Positions 7,990-16,124 of a stretch of 64,000 bases of DNA are shown piece after piece. The stretch lies in the NCBI RefSeq assembly GCF_024971095.1, contig NZ_CP069717.1, forward strand, positions 744,001 through 808,000, written 5' to 3'. The translations under genes were made by a program, and so were the position numbers. How positions within the stretch are numbered: position 1 is the first letter of the stretch; each line of letters starts with the position of its first letter. The notes below the pieces were generated by a model. The model made no database searches and was not told the DNA's origin. It saw nothing but the letters and a program-made list of their open reading frames with translations. The stretch is from Microbacterium neungamense (GTDB lineage Bacteria; Actinomycetota; Actinomycetes; Actinomycetales; Microbacteriaceae).

Positions 7990-8315
7990 GGCTTCGGTCG
8001 CTGGATGCGCGCGGGGACGGGGCGCAGGTCACCGATGTCCTCGATCCTCCCGCTCGTGCCCGTCGCCTCCACCGACCGCACGGCAGCTTGATCGAGGACG
8101 AGCAGGTCGCTGGGCGTGCAGTCCAGGATCGTGCAGAGCGCGGCAAGGACCTCGACGTTGAGACGTTGCGGGGCCTGCGTCACCAGCCGGAAGACCTGCT
8201 CGCGGGAGAGCGCGACGCCTTCGGCTTTCAACGGTTCGAGGAGGTCGGTGGTCTTGAACATGCCGCGCTCGGCCATCAGCGTTCGCAGCCGCCAGGTGAT
8301 CGTCTTCGTTGTCAT
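7986..8315 (-). CDS. Small Cro/C1-type helix-turn-helix protein
   Basis: The 109-residue protein carries one XRE-like domain (WRLRTLMAERGMFKTTDLLEPLK, LSREQVFRLVTQAPQRLNVEVLAALCTILDCTPSDLLVL) and a short basic tail. It is second in a three-gene operon: its ATG overlaps the integrase stop (ATGA) and its stop overlaps the next start (GTGA). Position and size recall the small accessory protein TnpC of Tn554-type elements, although the fold seen here is a repressor-like HTH. It may bind the palindrome at 9421-9453 and control the operon; that is inference. Confidence 0.82.
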   Translation of the reverse strand: MTTKTITWRLRTLMAERGMFKTTDLLEPLKAEGVALSREQVFRLVTQAPQRLNVEVLAALCTILDCTPSDLLVLDQAAVRSVEATGTSGRIEDIGDLRPVPARIQRPKP

Positions 8316-9418
8316 CAGGTGCTTCCTTCCGGGAAGTAGAACTTGTCGATCGCCGCAGCCAGGACACGATTGCGGTAGTCATCGGTCACCGAGGTGTAGA
8401 TCGCCGTCGTCGAGGCGTAGGCGTGACCGACTTGGGTCTGCACGAACTGCTCCGCGTAACCGAGCTCGATCAGATGCGTCACGTAGGAGTGGCGCAGGCT
8501 GTGCAGGGTCAACGCGCCGGGCAGCCCGGCCTCGTCGCGCAGCTGTGCGAACCGGCGGTCGAGGTAGCGGTCACCGACGCGCGTGCCGCGCTCGGTCGGC
8601 CATAGTCCCGGATGGTTGCCGGGGTTGAACTTCTCCCGAACCTGCTCGACGTAGACGCGCAGCCCGTCGATGGCCCAGTCGAACTCCGGTAGCGACAGTA
8701 CCGAGCGACGCTTGGGGATCGAGCCTTTCGAGGACTTCCCGTGCCGCACGTGTAGCAGCCCGAACCGGCCCCATTGCGGTGTCTTCGCGTTCGTGCGCAG
8801 ATCGACCACATCCAGACCCAGCGCCTCGCGGCGGCGTAGCCCCCACGCGTAGATCGTCTTCAGCAACTGCGCGTCCCGCAGCGCGGCCAGCGCGCCCTTG
8901 CGGCCCTGCTGTCGCAGCGTCTCCACTCGGGCGTCCGCGACGGCGAACAGTGCCTCCAGCTCGTCATAGTCCAGCGGGCGACGGCCCGGCGTGCCCTCGA
9001 AATCGACGGTGTGCGCGACCGTGTTCCACTCGAAGCATACCTGTGTCGGCACCGACCCGAACCGAGACCGGCACTCCGCGACCCAGCCGTAGCGCTGGTC
9101 GGTGATGAAGTCGCAGAACGCGCGCAACGTCAGGTGATAGATCCGCACTGTCGACCGCGCCAACGGGCGTGGGCCGCTGAACAGGCTCGTCGTAAAGTCC
9201 TCGACGTCACCCGGCAGCCACTCCCACGGGTATGAGTCCGCGAACCGCTGGAACCGCTCCACCTGCCAGCGGCGCATCTGAATAGTCTGCGTCGCCAGGC
9301 CACGGCTCGTCTGCTGGCGGGAAAACCCATCGAGCATTCCGCTGAACACGGCCGCGTCCTCATGCAACGGCACGACGCCCGGCTGCCGAAGCAGCAGCAC
9401 CTCCGCATCATCACTCAC
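8315..9418 (-). CDS. Tyrosine recombinase/integrase
   Basis: The 367-residue protein has an N-terminal core-binding domain (about residues 20-125) and a complete catalytic domain. Visible residues are Arg195 in YAWGLRRREALGL, Lys228 in VRHGKSSKG, His306 and Arg309 in HSLRHSYVTHL, His332 in QVGHAYASTT and nucleophile Tyr341 in TAIYTSV. The start is GTG 9418, immediately beside the palindrome 9421-9453. It should cut and rejoin DNA at a specific site through a covalent phosphotyrosine. As the only member of the operon with an intact active site, it is the likely strand-exchange enzyme; TnpA of Tn554 has a similar size. Confidence 0.92.
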   Translation of the reverse strand: MSDDAEVLLLRQPGVVPLHEDAAVFSGMLDGFSRQQTSRGLATQTIQMRRWQVERFQRFADSYPWEWLPGDVEDFTTSLFSGPRPLARSTVRIYHLTLRAFCDFITDQRYGWVAECRSRFGSVPTQVCFEWNTVAHTVDFEGTPGRRPLDYDELEALFAVADARVETLRQQGRKGALAALRDAQLLKTIYAWGLRRREALGLDVVDLRTNAKTPQWGRFGLLHVRHGKSSKGSIPKRRSVLSLPEFDWAIDGLRVYVEQVREKFNPGNHPGLWPTERGTRVGDRYLDRRFAQLRDEAGLPGALTLHSLRHSYVTHLIELGYAEQFVQTQVGHAYASTTAIYTSVTDDYRNRVLAAAIDKFYFPEGST

Positions 9419-9420
9419 CC

Positions 9421-9453
9421 CATCATTATTGCATCTAATGCAACGTTATGATG
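9421..9453. promoter_or_regulatory. Palindrome at the recombinase operon start
   Basis: The centre is TTGCAT-CTA-ATGCAA (9429-9443), flanked by CATCAT (9421-9426) and ATGATG (9448-9453). With one unpaired base the symmetry extends outward into TCACC/GGGTGA. It lies just upstream of the GTG start of the integrase and is AT-rich compared with its surroundings. It could be an operator for the XRE-like protein, a recombination crossover site, or both. TAATG/CATTA patches inside could also serve as a -10 box. Confidence 0.5.
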
Positions 9454-9654
9454 GGTGACATGGCTCACAACGCGGATCGCGCCCTTGCGAAACCGCCCGG
9501 AATCGTGGGGCCGAGCACCCATCCGGGGGCATCGGCGCTCCCCCACTCCAGGGCTACGCTGACAAGCAGGCGCGATCATGGCGACCCGAAGGCGCGGAAA
9601 CACGCGGAATCGCGGGATGTTGCATCAGCTCGAAAAGTTCTCGGTTTCATAGTC

Positions 9655-10368
9655 ATGCCTTCAGTGAAGCGAACGGTCGACACGACCGATCCCCGGCGCG
9701 AGGTCTGGCGGGAGGGCCTCGGGGTCGCGATCGCCACGAGCGCGTACGGCATCTCCTTCGGCGCGCTCGCCGTGGCATCCGGACTCGACGTCTGGCAGAC
9801 CTGCGTGCTCAGCCTGCTCATGTTCACCGGCGGCTCGCAGTTCGCGTTCGTCGGCGTCTTCGCCGCCGGCGGCGTCGCTGCGCTGCCCGCCGCGATCGCG
9901 TCCGCCGGGCTGCTCGGCGTGCGCAACCTCGCATACGGGATGCGGATGTCGCCGGTGATCGGATCCGGCTTCCGCCGTCGCGCCGCGGCCACGCACTTCA
10001 CCATCGACGAATCCACCGCGGTCGCCATCTCACAGGACGATCCGCGTCTCGCCCGGCTCGGCTTCTGGGTCACCGGGATCGGGATCTTCCTCGGCTGGAA
10101 CGCCACGACGCTCGTCGGCGCGCTGCTCGGCGACATCCTCGGGGACCCGCGGCAGTGGGGGCTGGATGCCGCGGCGGCCGCCGCCTTCCTGGCGCTGCTC
10201 TGGCCGCGGCTGCGCCGGCGTCAGGCGGTCGTCGTCGGCGTCGCGGCGGCGGTGGTCGCGGCGAGCCTCACCCCGGCGCTGATGCCCGGCCTTCCCGTGC
10301 TGGTCGCGGCGCTCGTGGCGATCGTCGTCGGCTGGTTCGACTGGTTCGGACGGGAGGCGGTCGCATGA
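9655..10368 (+). CDS. azlC: AzlC family amino-acid exporter, large subunit
   Basis: The 237-residue protein is almost entirely hydrophobic helices and shows AzlC features: GLGVAIATSAYGISFGAL, LLMFTGGSQFAFVG, LLGVRNLAYGMRMSP, and ATHFTIDESTAVA. Together with AzlD it forms a branched-chain amino-acid exporter in the membrane. ATG 9655 was chosen because the family begins here; upstream in-frame codons do not look coding. Its stop overlaps the azlD start (ATGA). Confidence 0.9.
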   Translation: MPSVKRTVDTTDPRREVWREGLGVAIATSAYGISFGALAVASGLDVWQTCVLSLLMFTGGSQFAFVGVFAAGGVAALPAAIASAGLLGVRNLAYGMRMSPVIGSGFRRRAAATHFTIDESTAVAISQDDPRLARLGFWVTGIGIFLGWNATTLVGALLGDILGDPRQWGLDAAAAAAFLALLWPRLRRRQAVVVGVAAAVVAASLTPALMPGLPVLVAALVAIVVGWFDWFGREAVA

Positions 10369-10679
10369 GCGTCTGGAGCGCCGTGCTGCTCGCCGCGTGC
10401 ATCTGCATGGCGCTGAAGGCCGCCGGCTACCTGGCCCCGGCCACGGTGATGGAGGCGCCGAGGCCCGCGCGCATCTCGGATCTCCTCACGGTCGCACTGC
10501 TCGCGGCCCTGGTCGCCGTGCAGAGCCTCGGCGACGGGCAGGCGATCGTCGTCGACGCGCGGGTCCCGGCGGTACTCGTCGCGGCCGGGCTGCTCTGGAT
10601 GCGCCAGTCCTTCCTCGTCGTCGTGATCGCGGCGGCCGCGGTGGCGGCGCTCCTGCGCCTGCTCGGCTGGGCGACGTGA
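10365..10679 (+). CDS. azlD: AzlD family transporter subunit
   Basis: This 104-residue protein has about four hydrophobic helices and the AzlD pattern: ALKAAGYLAP near the N-terminus, RISDLLTVALLAALVAVQ and a C-terminal hydrophobic hairpin. It starts inside the azlC stop (ATGA) and is the small partner of the exporter. Confidence 0.88.
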   Translation: MSVWSAVLLAACICMALKAAGYLAPATVMEAPRPARISDLLTVALLAALVAVQSLGDGQAIVVDARVPAVLVAAGLLWMRQSFLVVVIAAAAVAALLRLLGWAT

Positions 10680-10740
10680 ACCGGCGGGGCGACGTGAGCC
10701 GGCGGGGCGATGCGAGCCGGCGGGGCGATGCGAGCCGGCC
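10676..10740 (+). repeat. 18-bp tandem repeat, about 3.6 copies
   Basis: Units GTGAACCGGCGGGGCGAC, GTGAGCCGGCGGGGCGAT, GCGAGCCGGCGGGGCGAT and a partial unit run from the azlD stop to just before the -10 box of the next gene. The azlD end itself (GGGCGAC) resembles the unit, so the array may have grown from that sequence. Confidence 0.8.
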
Positions 10741-10742
10741 GG

Positions 10743-10748
10743 TAGGCT
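10743..10748 (+). promoter_or_regulatory. -10 box TAGGCT, leaderless start
   Basis: TAGGCT ends six bases before the GTG at 10755, so transcription would begin at or next to the start codon. Confidence 0.5.
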
Positions 10749-10754
10749 GACGGG

Positions 10755-11243
10755 GTGCGCTCTGTGATCTCCCGTGGTCTGTCCTGGCTGGCGGCCGCGC
10801 TGATCGGCGGCGTCTACGGCATCGCCGCGACCATCGCGCACAGCTTCCTGTGGGGGGCGATCCCGGTGGGCCTGATCCTCGGCGCGATCGCCTGCGCCTC
10901 GCTGCTGATCGCGCTGCGGGCGCTCACCGGCGACCGGTGGGCCGCACTCGCGGCCGGCTTCGGCATGATGGCGCTCATCCTCGTGATCTCGCAGCGCGGC
11001 CCGGGCGGATCCGTCGTCGTCCCGAACACCCCGCTCGGCAACATCTGGACCTACCTCGTCGCCGGCATCGTCGTGCTCGTCGTGGCCTGGCCCGATCTCT
11101 CGCGCCTGCGGGCTTCCGCGCCGACGGCTCATACGCAGCGCCCGGCGCCGGCGCCGCACGAACCCCCGGCATCCGTGCACCGGCGGCCCCCGGCATCCTC
11201 CCCGCCGGCCGGGCGGGAACCGCCGTCCCCGCACGGGTCGTAG
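10755..11243 (+). CDS. Small membrane protein of unknown function
   Basis: The 162-residue protein has four hydrophobic segments (about residues 9-30, 33-52, 60-80 and 92-112) and a Pro/Ala-rich cytoplasmic tail. It stands between azlCD and the ferredoxin gene, with its own leaderless-type promoter. No characterised family is evident. The tail region (11110-11240) is low-complexity. The start GTG 10755 matches the -10 spacing. Confidence 0.75.
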   Translation: MRSVISRGLSWLAAALIGGVYGIAATIAHSFLWGAIPVGLILGAIACASLLIALRALTGDRWAALAAGFGMMALILVISQRGPGGSVVVPNTPLGNIWTYLVAGIVVLVVAWPDLSRLRASAPTAHTQRPAPAPHEPPASVHRRPPASSPPAGREPPSPHGS

Positions 11244-11246
11244 ACT
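11241..11246 (+). promoter_or_regulatory. -10 box TAGACT, leaderless start
   Basis: TAGACT overlaps the stop codon of the preceding gene and ends six bases before the GTG of the ferredoxin gene. Confidence 0.45.
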
Positions 11247-11252
11247 GGGACC

Positions 11253-11573
11253 GTGACGTATGTGATCGCCCTTCCCTGCGTCGATGTGAAGGATCGTGCC
11301 TGCATCGACGAGTGCCCCGTCGACTGCATCTACGAGGGGGAGCGCTCGCTGTACATCCACCCCGACGAGTGCGTGGACTGCGGCGCCTGCGAGCCGGTCT
11401 GCCCGGTGGAGGCGATCTACTACGAGGACGACCTGCCCGAGGAGTGGCAGGACTACTACAAGGCGAACGTGGAGTTCTTCGAGGAGATCGGGTCTCCCGG
11501 TGGCGCTGCGAAGGTCGGCGTCATCCACCACGACCACCCGATCATCGCCGCCCTGCCCCCGCAGGGGGAGTAG
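11253..11573 (+). CDS. fdxA: 7Fe ferredoxin
   Basis: The 106-residue protein begins TYVIALPCVDVKDRACIDECPVDCIYEG and has a second cluster motif CVDCGACEPVCP, typical of actinobacterial FdxA with one 3Fe-4S and one 4Fe-4S cluster. It carries electrons in the cytoplasm, for example to cytochrome P450s or other reductases. The acidic C-terminal extension (YYEDDLPEEWQDYYKANVEF) is usual for the family. The dapC start follows its stop with no gap, an arrangement common in actinobacteria. Confidence 0.95.
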   Translation: MTYVIALPCVDVKDRACIDECPVDCIYEGERSLYIHPDECVDCGACEPVCPVEAIYYEDDLPEEWQDYYKANVEFFEEIGSPGGAAKVGVIHHDHPIIAALPPQGE

Positions 11574-12680
11574 GTGGGGGTCCGCGAGCTCGCCGACTAC
11601 CCCTGGGACGCCGTCGCTCCGTACCGTGAGCGCGCCGCGCAGCATCCGGCCGGGCTGATCGACCTCTCCATCGGCTCTCCGGTGGACCCGACGCCGGAGG
11701 TCATCCGTCGTGCGCTCGCCGAAGCCACCGACGCGCACTCCTACCCGCAGACGGTCGGCACCGCTGCGCTGCGGCAGGCGATCGTCGACTGGTACGCGCG
11801 ACGCCGCGGCGTGCCCGGCCTGACACCCGCGAACGTGCTGCCGACCATCGGCTCGAAGGAGCTCGTCGCGCTGCTGCCCACCCTCCTCGGCCTCGGACCG
11901 GGCGACATCGTCGTGCATCCACGCGTCGCCTACCCGACCTACGAGGTGGGCGCGACCGTCGCGGGCGCCACGGCCGTGGCATCCGACGACCCGGCCGAGT
12001 GGCCCGAGGGCGCGAAGCTCATCTGGATCAACACGCCGGGCAACCCCGACGGACGCACCTGGACCGTGCCGGAGCTGGCATCCGCCGTCGCCCGCGCCCG
12101 CGAGCTGGGTGCGGTGCTCGCCAGCGACGAGTGCTACGCCGAGCTCGGCTGGGAAGGGCCGTGGGCGACCGAGCCGGTGCCGTCGGTGCTCGACCCGCGC
12201 GTCACCGGCGGCACGCGCCAGGGCCTGCTCAGCGTGTACTCGCTGAGCAAGCAGTCGAACCTCGCCGGGTACCGGGCCGCGTTCCTGGCCGGATGCTCCG
12301 CGATCGTCGCCGACCTGCTGCGCGCACGCAAGCATCTCGGCCTGATGCCGCCGGGGCCCGTGCAGCACGCGATGACCGTCGCGCTCGGCGACGACGAACA
12401 CGTCGCCGCGCAGAAGGCGCTGTACCGCCGTCGCCGCGACGTGCTCAAGCCCGCGCTGGAGGCGGCGGGCTTCCGGATCGACGGTTCGGAGGCGGGGCTG
12501 TACCTGTGGGCCACCGAGGACCGCGACGCGTGGGAGTCGATGGGGCGGCTCGCGGATGCCGGCATCCTCGCCGGGCCGGGCCACTTCTACGGTGCGCACT
12601 CCGGCGACCACGTGCGGCTCGCGCTCACCGCGCCGCTGCCCGCGGTGGAGGAAGCAGCGCGCCGACTGACCGGATTGTAG
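11574..12680 (+). CDS. dapC: Succinyldiaminopimelate aminotransferase
   Basis: The 368-residue class I/II aminotransferase has SIGSPVDPTPEVIRRAL, the INTPGNPDGR motif, DECYAELGW and the PLP lysine in YSLSKQSNLAGYR. It is directly downstream of fdxA, as usual for actinobacterial DapC. In the succinylase branch of lysine and diaminopimelate synthesis it transaminates N-succinyl-2-amino-6-oxopimelate. The next pathway steps (dapD, dapE) lie 3.6 kb downstream. It starts at GTG 11574 immediately after the ferredoxin stop, behind the AGGGGGAG in the ferredoxin end. Confidence 0.92.
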   Translation: MGVRELADYPWDAVAPYRERAAQHPAGLIDLSIGSPVDPTPEVIRRALAEATDAHSYPQTVGTAALRQAIVDWYARRRGVPGLTPANVLPTIGSKELVALLPTLLGLGPGDIVVHPRVAYPTYEVGATVAGATAVASDDPAEWPEGAKLIWINTPGNPDGRTWTVPELASAVARARELGAVLASDECYAELGWEGPWATEPVPSVLDPRVTGGTRQGLLSVYSLSKQSNLAGYRAAFLAGCSAIVADLLRARKHLGLMPPGPVQHAMTVALGDDEHVAAQKALYRRRRDVLKPALEAAGFRIDGSEAGLYLWATEDRDAWESMGRLADAGILAGPGHFYGAHSGDHVRLALTAPLPAVEEAARRLTGL

Positions 12681-12689
12681 ATTCTCTCA

Positions 12690-12721
12690 TGTGACCGCGC
12701 CATCTCTTGGCGGATGTCACA
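12690..12721. terminator. Hairpin between dapC and gltA
   Basis: TGTGAC (12690-12695) pairs with GTCACA (12716-12721), and an inner CGCC/GGCG pair extends the stem. It probably ends dapC transcription or acts as a control element for gltA. The half-sites resemble CRP/GlxR half-sites but are 20 bases apart instead of the usual 4-6. Confidence 0.4.
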
Positions 12722-12739
12722 GTAGGCCACGGTCGCGGC

Positions 12740-12745
12740 TAGGCT
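12740..12745 (+). promoter_or_regulatory. -10 box TAGGCT for gltA
   Basis: TAGGCT lies 77 bases before the start of citrate synthase. Here a leader of about 70 bases is expected, and a strong ribosome site CAGGAGGT (12811-12818) precedes GTG 12823. This contrasts with the leaderless genes around it. Confidence 0.45.
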
Positions 12746-12822
12746 GTACGAGCGATGCAGTCGACATCCGCCCCGGCGCAGCGCGCCGCACTTCGTCCAC
12801 GACGTGAAAGCAGGAGGTTCGC

Positions 12823-14112
12823 GTGAGCGCAGATCAGCCCGAGAAGGCGACTCTCACGGTCGGCGACAGGACGGCGGAGTTCCCGGTGCTGCGCGCGACG
12901 AGCGGGCACGACAGCATCGACTTCTCGACCCTGACGCGTCAGACCGGCTACACCGGCCTCGACTACGGGTTCGTGAACACGGCCTCCACGAAGTCGGCGA
13001 TCACCTTCATCGACGGCGATCAGGGCATCCTGCGCTACCGCGGCTACCCGATCGAGCAGATCGCGAGGAACTGCAGCTACCTCGAGGTGGCGTGGCTGCT
13101 CATCTACGGCGAGCTGCCGACCCCAGACGAGCTCGCCGAGTTCGACGAGAAGGTCCGTCGGCACACGCTGCTGCACGAGGACCTCAAGCACTTCTTCTCC
13201 GCACTGCCGCACACGGCGCATCCGATGGCCGTGCTGTCCTCGGCCGTGGCGGCGCTGTCGACGTACTACGACGGGCAGACCGACCCGCACAACCCCGAGC
13301 ACGTCGAGCTGAACCAGATCCGGATGCTCGCGAAGCTCCCGGTGATCGCGGCCTACGCGCACAAGAAGAGCGTCGGGCAGGCCTTCCTCTACCCGGACAA
13401 CTCGCTGAGCTTCGTGGACAACTTCCTGAAGCTCAACTTCGGCGTGCTCAGCGAGCCGTACGAGGTCAACCCGGTGATGTCGAAGGCGCTCGAGCTGCTG
13501 CTGATCCTGCACGAGGACCACGAGCAGAACGCCTCCACCTCCACGGTGCGCCTGGTCGGGTCCACCGGTGCGAACCAGTTCGCGTCGATCTCGGCGGGCA
13601 TCCAGGCCCTCTCCGGCCCGCTGCACGGCGGCGCGAACGAGGCGGTGCTGACCATGCTCGGGCAGATCCGCGAGTCGGGGCAGAGCGTGCAGCGCTTCGT
13701 CGAGCGCGTGAAGAACAAGGAGGAGGGCGTCAAGCTGATGGGCTTCGGCCACCGGGTCTACAAGAACTACGACCCGCGCGCCAAGCTCGTCAAGGAAGCC
13801 GCCGACGAGGTGCTCGCCGAGCTCGGCGTCACCGACCCGCTCCTCGACCTCGCCAAGGAGCTCGAGGAGATCGCCCTCGCGGACGACTACTTCAAGGAGC
13901 GCCGCCTCTACCCGAACGTCGACTTCTACACCGGCGTGATCTACAAGGCGATGGGCTTCCCGACGCGCATGTTCACCGTGCTGTTCGCCATCGGACGGCT
14001 GCCGGGCTGGCTCGCGCAGTGGCGGGAGTTGCAGCTCGACCCGCAGACCAGGATCGGCCGTCCGCAGCAGCTGTACGTCGGCTCGGCCGAGCGTCCCTAC
14101 CCCAGCCGCTGA
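12823..14112 (+). CDS. gltA: Type II citrate synthase
   Basis: The 429-residue length and motifs fit type II citrate synthase: ITFIDGDQGILRYRGYPIEQ at the N-terminal side, catalytic His in GPLHGGANEA, His in MGFGHRVYKNYDPRA, and Asp in NVDFYTGVIYKAMGFP. It condenses acetyl-CoA and oxaloacetate as the entry step of the TCA cycle in the cytoplasm. A strong AGGAGG ribosome site sets the GTG start. It is monocistronic, with a repeat-rich gap downstream facing the DEAD-box gene. Confidence 0.96.
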   Translation: MSADQPEKATLTVGDRTAEFPVLRATSGHDSIDFSTLTRQTGYTGLDYGFVNTASTKSAITFIDGDQGILRYRGYPIEQIARNCSYLEVAWLLIYGELPTPDELAEFDEKVRRHTLLHEDLKHFFSALPHTAHPMAVLSSAVAALSTYYDGQTDPHNPEHVELNQIRMLAKLPVIAAYAHKKSVGQAFLYPDNSLSFVDNFLKLNFGVLSEPYEVNPVMSKALELLLILHEDHEQNASTSTVRLVGSTGANQFASISAGIQALSGPLHGGANEAVLTMLGQIRESGQSVQRFVERVKNKEEGVKLMGFGHRVYKNYDPRAKLVKEAADEVLAELGVTDPLLDLAKELEEIALADDYFKERRLYPNVDFYTGVIYKAMGFPTRMFTVLFAIGRLPGWLAQWRELQLDPQTRIGRPQQLYVGSAERPYPSR

Positions 14113-14152
14113 CGTCCGTCGGCGGATGCGCCGTCGCCGCCGCGCGCCTTCG

Positions 14153-14366
14153 GGTCGCGGAAAGTGCCGTTTCGGGGCGTGCAGAGCGGCGTTTTCTGTG
14201 ACCTGAGTAACGGATGCCGGCGGTGCGGTCCTTTCGGGGCGCGCCGTCGCCGCCGCGCGCCTTCGGGTCGCGGAAAGTGCCGCTATCGGGGTGCCTGGGG
14301 TTACTCGGGTCGCAGAAAGTGCCGTTTCGGCGTGTTCAGAGCGGCGTTTTCTGCGACCTGAGTAAC
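14153..14366. repeat. Hairpin-forming repeats between gltA and the DEAD-box gene
   Basis: At least two long hairpins lie here. In the second, GTTACTCGGGTCGCAGAAAG with GTGCCG (14300-14324) pairs nearly perfectly with 14342-14366. The first (14153-14213) has the same core, GGGTCGCGGAAAGTGCCG, opposed to CGGCGTTTTCTGTGACC. A half copy is at about 14266-14283. The segment ending AGTAACGGATGCCGG occurs twice (14183-14220 and 14338-14375). Lying between convergent genes, they could act as bidirectional terminators or be REP-like mobile repeats. Confidence 0.75.
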
Positions 14367-14375
14367 GGATGCCGG

Positions 14376-15928
14376 TCAGCGGCCCTGCGGGCGGCTGGCG
14401 CGCCGCGAGCCCTGCGGCCGGCTCTCGTGCCTGGCCGGGCGCGCCGCGTCGTGATCGCGGGCGCCGCGCTGGTGCCCCGACGGCGCCTGCGCGTGCGCCT
14501 GGCCGTGCGCGCGACCCGCACCGGATGCCGCGGAGCCGTGCTCGCCGCGGACGCCGTGACGACCGCCGGACGCGGACGCCCGCCCCGCCGGCTGCCCGGA
14601 CTGTCCCGCGCGCCCGGCGGTGCGCCCGGACGTGGCGGATGCCTGACCGCCGCGGCCCCGTCCGCGACCGCGACCGCGACCGGAGGACGACGCCGCGTTC
14701 TGCGTGGAGGACGGGGCCGGACGGTTGCCCGCCGGAGTGGCAGGCGACGGCTTCACGAGGGCGGCCCGCGTACCGACGACCTCGTCCACGGCATCCGCCG
14801 TCACCGGCTCGAGGGGAGCGGTGATCTGCGCCTTGCGGAGCAGGTCCTTCACGTCGCGGCGCTGCTCGGGCATCACCACGGTGACGACCGTGCCCGCGCG
14901 CCCGCCCGGGCGGTGCGGCCGGAGCGGTGCAGGTACGCCTTGTGCTCCACCGGCGGGTCGACGTGCACGACGAGCTCGACGTCGTCCACGTGCACGCCGC
15001 GCGCCGCGACGTCGGTCGCGACCAGCACGCGCACGCCACCGGCATCCGGTGCCGCGCCGAAGGCGGCGAGGTTGCGCTCACGCGCGTTCTGCGACAGGTT
15101 GCCGTGCAGGTCCACCGCCGGGATGCCCGAGGCGGTGAGCTGCTTCGCGAGCTTCTTCGCCTGGTGCTTGGTGCGGGTGAACAGGATGCGGCGGCCGGTG
15201 CCGGATGCGAGGTCCTGCACCAGGGTCTTCTTGCTCTCGGCGTCGGCGGTGAGCAGCACCCGGTGGGTCATCTCGCCGACCGGCACGCTGGCCTCGTCGA
15301 CCTCGTGGCTGACCGGGTTGCGCAGGAAGCGCTTCGCGAGGGAGTCGATGCCGCGGTCCAGCGTGGCGCTGAACAGCAGGCGCTGTCCACCGGCCGGCGT
15401 CGCGGCGAGGATGCGGGTGACGCCGGGCAGGAAGCCGAGGTCGGCCATGTGGTCGGCCTCGTCGAGCACCGTGATCTCGACCGCGTCGAGTGACACGACC
15501 TTCTGCTTCATGAGGTCTTCGAGGCGGCCGGGGCAGGCCACCACGATGTCGACGCCGGCGCGCAGCGCCTGCTCCTGCGGGCGCTGGCTCACCCCGCCGA
15601 ACACGGTCGTCACGCGCAGGCCGACGGCGGCGGCGAGCGGCGAGACGGTGGCGGCGATCTGGGTGGCGAGCTCACGCGTCGGCGCGAGCACGAGGCCGCG
15701 CGGGCGGCCGGGACGGCGGGCGCCGCCGGCATCCGCGAGACGCGCGACCAGGGGCAAGGCGAACGCGATGGTCTTGCCGCTGCCGGTGCGGCCGCGGCCG
15801 AGCAGGTCGCGGCCGGCGAGGGAGTCCGGCAACGTGTCGCGCTGGATGGCGAAGGCCTCGGTCTTACCGTCGGCGGCGAGGACGGATGCCAGGGACGCGG
15901 GCACGCTGAGGTCGAGGAAGGAAGTCAT
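14376..15928 (-). pseudogene. DEAD-box RNA helicase with a frameshift
   Basis: The reading frame from ATG 15928 (GGAG eight bases upstream) carries all helicase motifs: GRTGSGKT, PTRELATQ, CPGRLEDL, DEAD, FSATL, ATDVAARGVHVDD and HRSGRTARAG. Right after the last motif the frame breaks. The expected GTVVTVVMPEQRRDVKDLL continues in another frame down to 14376, followed by a Gly/Arg/Gln-rich tail typical of actinobacterial DEAD-box proteins. Restoring one C near 14900-14912 rejoins them into about 518 residues. All catalytic motifs lie before the break, so even the short product (about 351 residues) might have some activity. Mutation or sequencing error are both possible. Confidence 0.78.
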
Positions 15929-16124
15929 AGGTGGCTCCAGATGGGCACGCGCGAGGGGCGTGCGGGAAAGGTGGGCGACGGCGCGGGTTCGCGCATCGGT
16001 TCGCCGTTCGAGAAGTTCGCGGCCGGAAGGCGGCGCGGGAGCGTGTCGACGACGCAGGCGCTCCGCCGTGACGGGGAGCGACCCTTGACAGTAGCACGTC
16101 CCCCTGTGCATCCCCTCCTGCCGC

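Noticed and set aside
10221..12611. Very long minus-strand open frame opposite azlD, fdxA and dapC
   Set aside because: Composition is Arg/His/Gly/Ala-rich with no domain. The plus strand holds clear conserved genes; it is a GC-rich shadow. The same applies to 39068-41962 and 35676-39407 (except the DUF3107 end) on the minus strand.
12690..12721. GlxR/CRP site controlling gltA
   Set aside because: TGTGAC and GTCACA half-sites are 20 bases apart instead of the usual 4-6, and fit a hairpin better.
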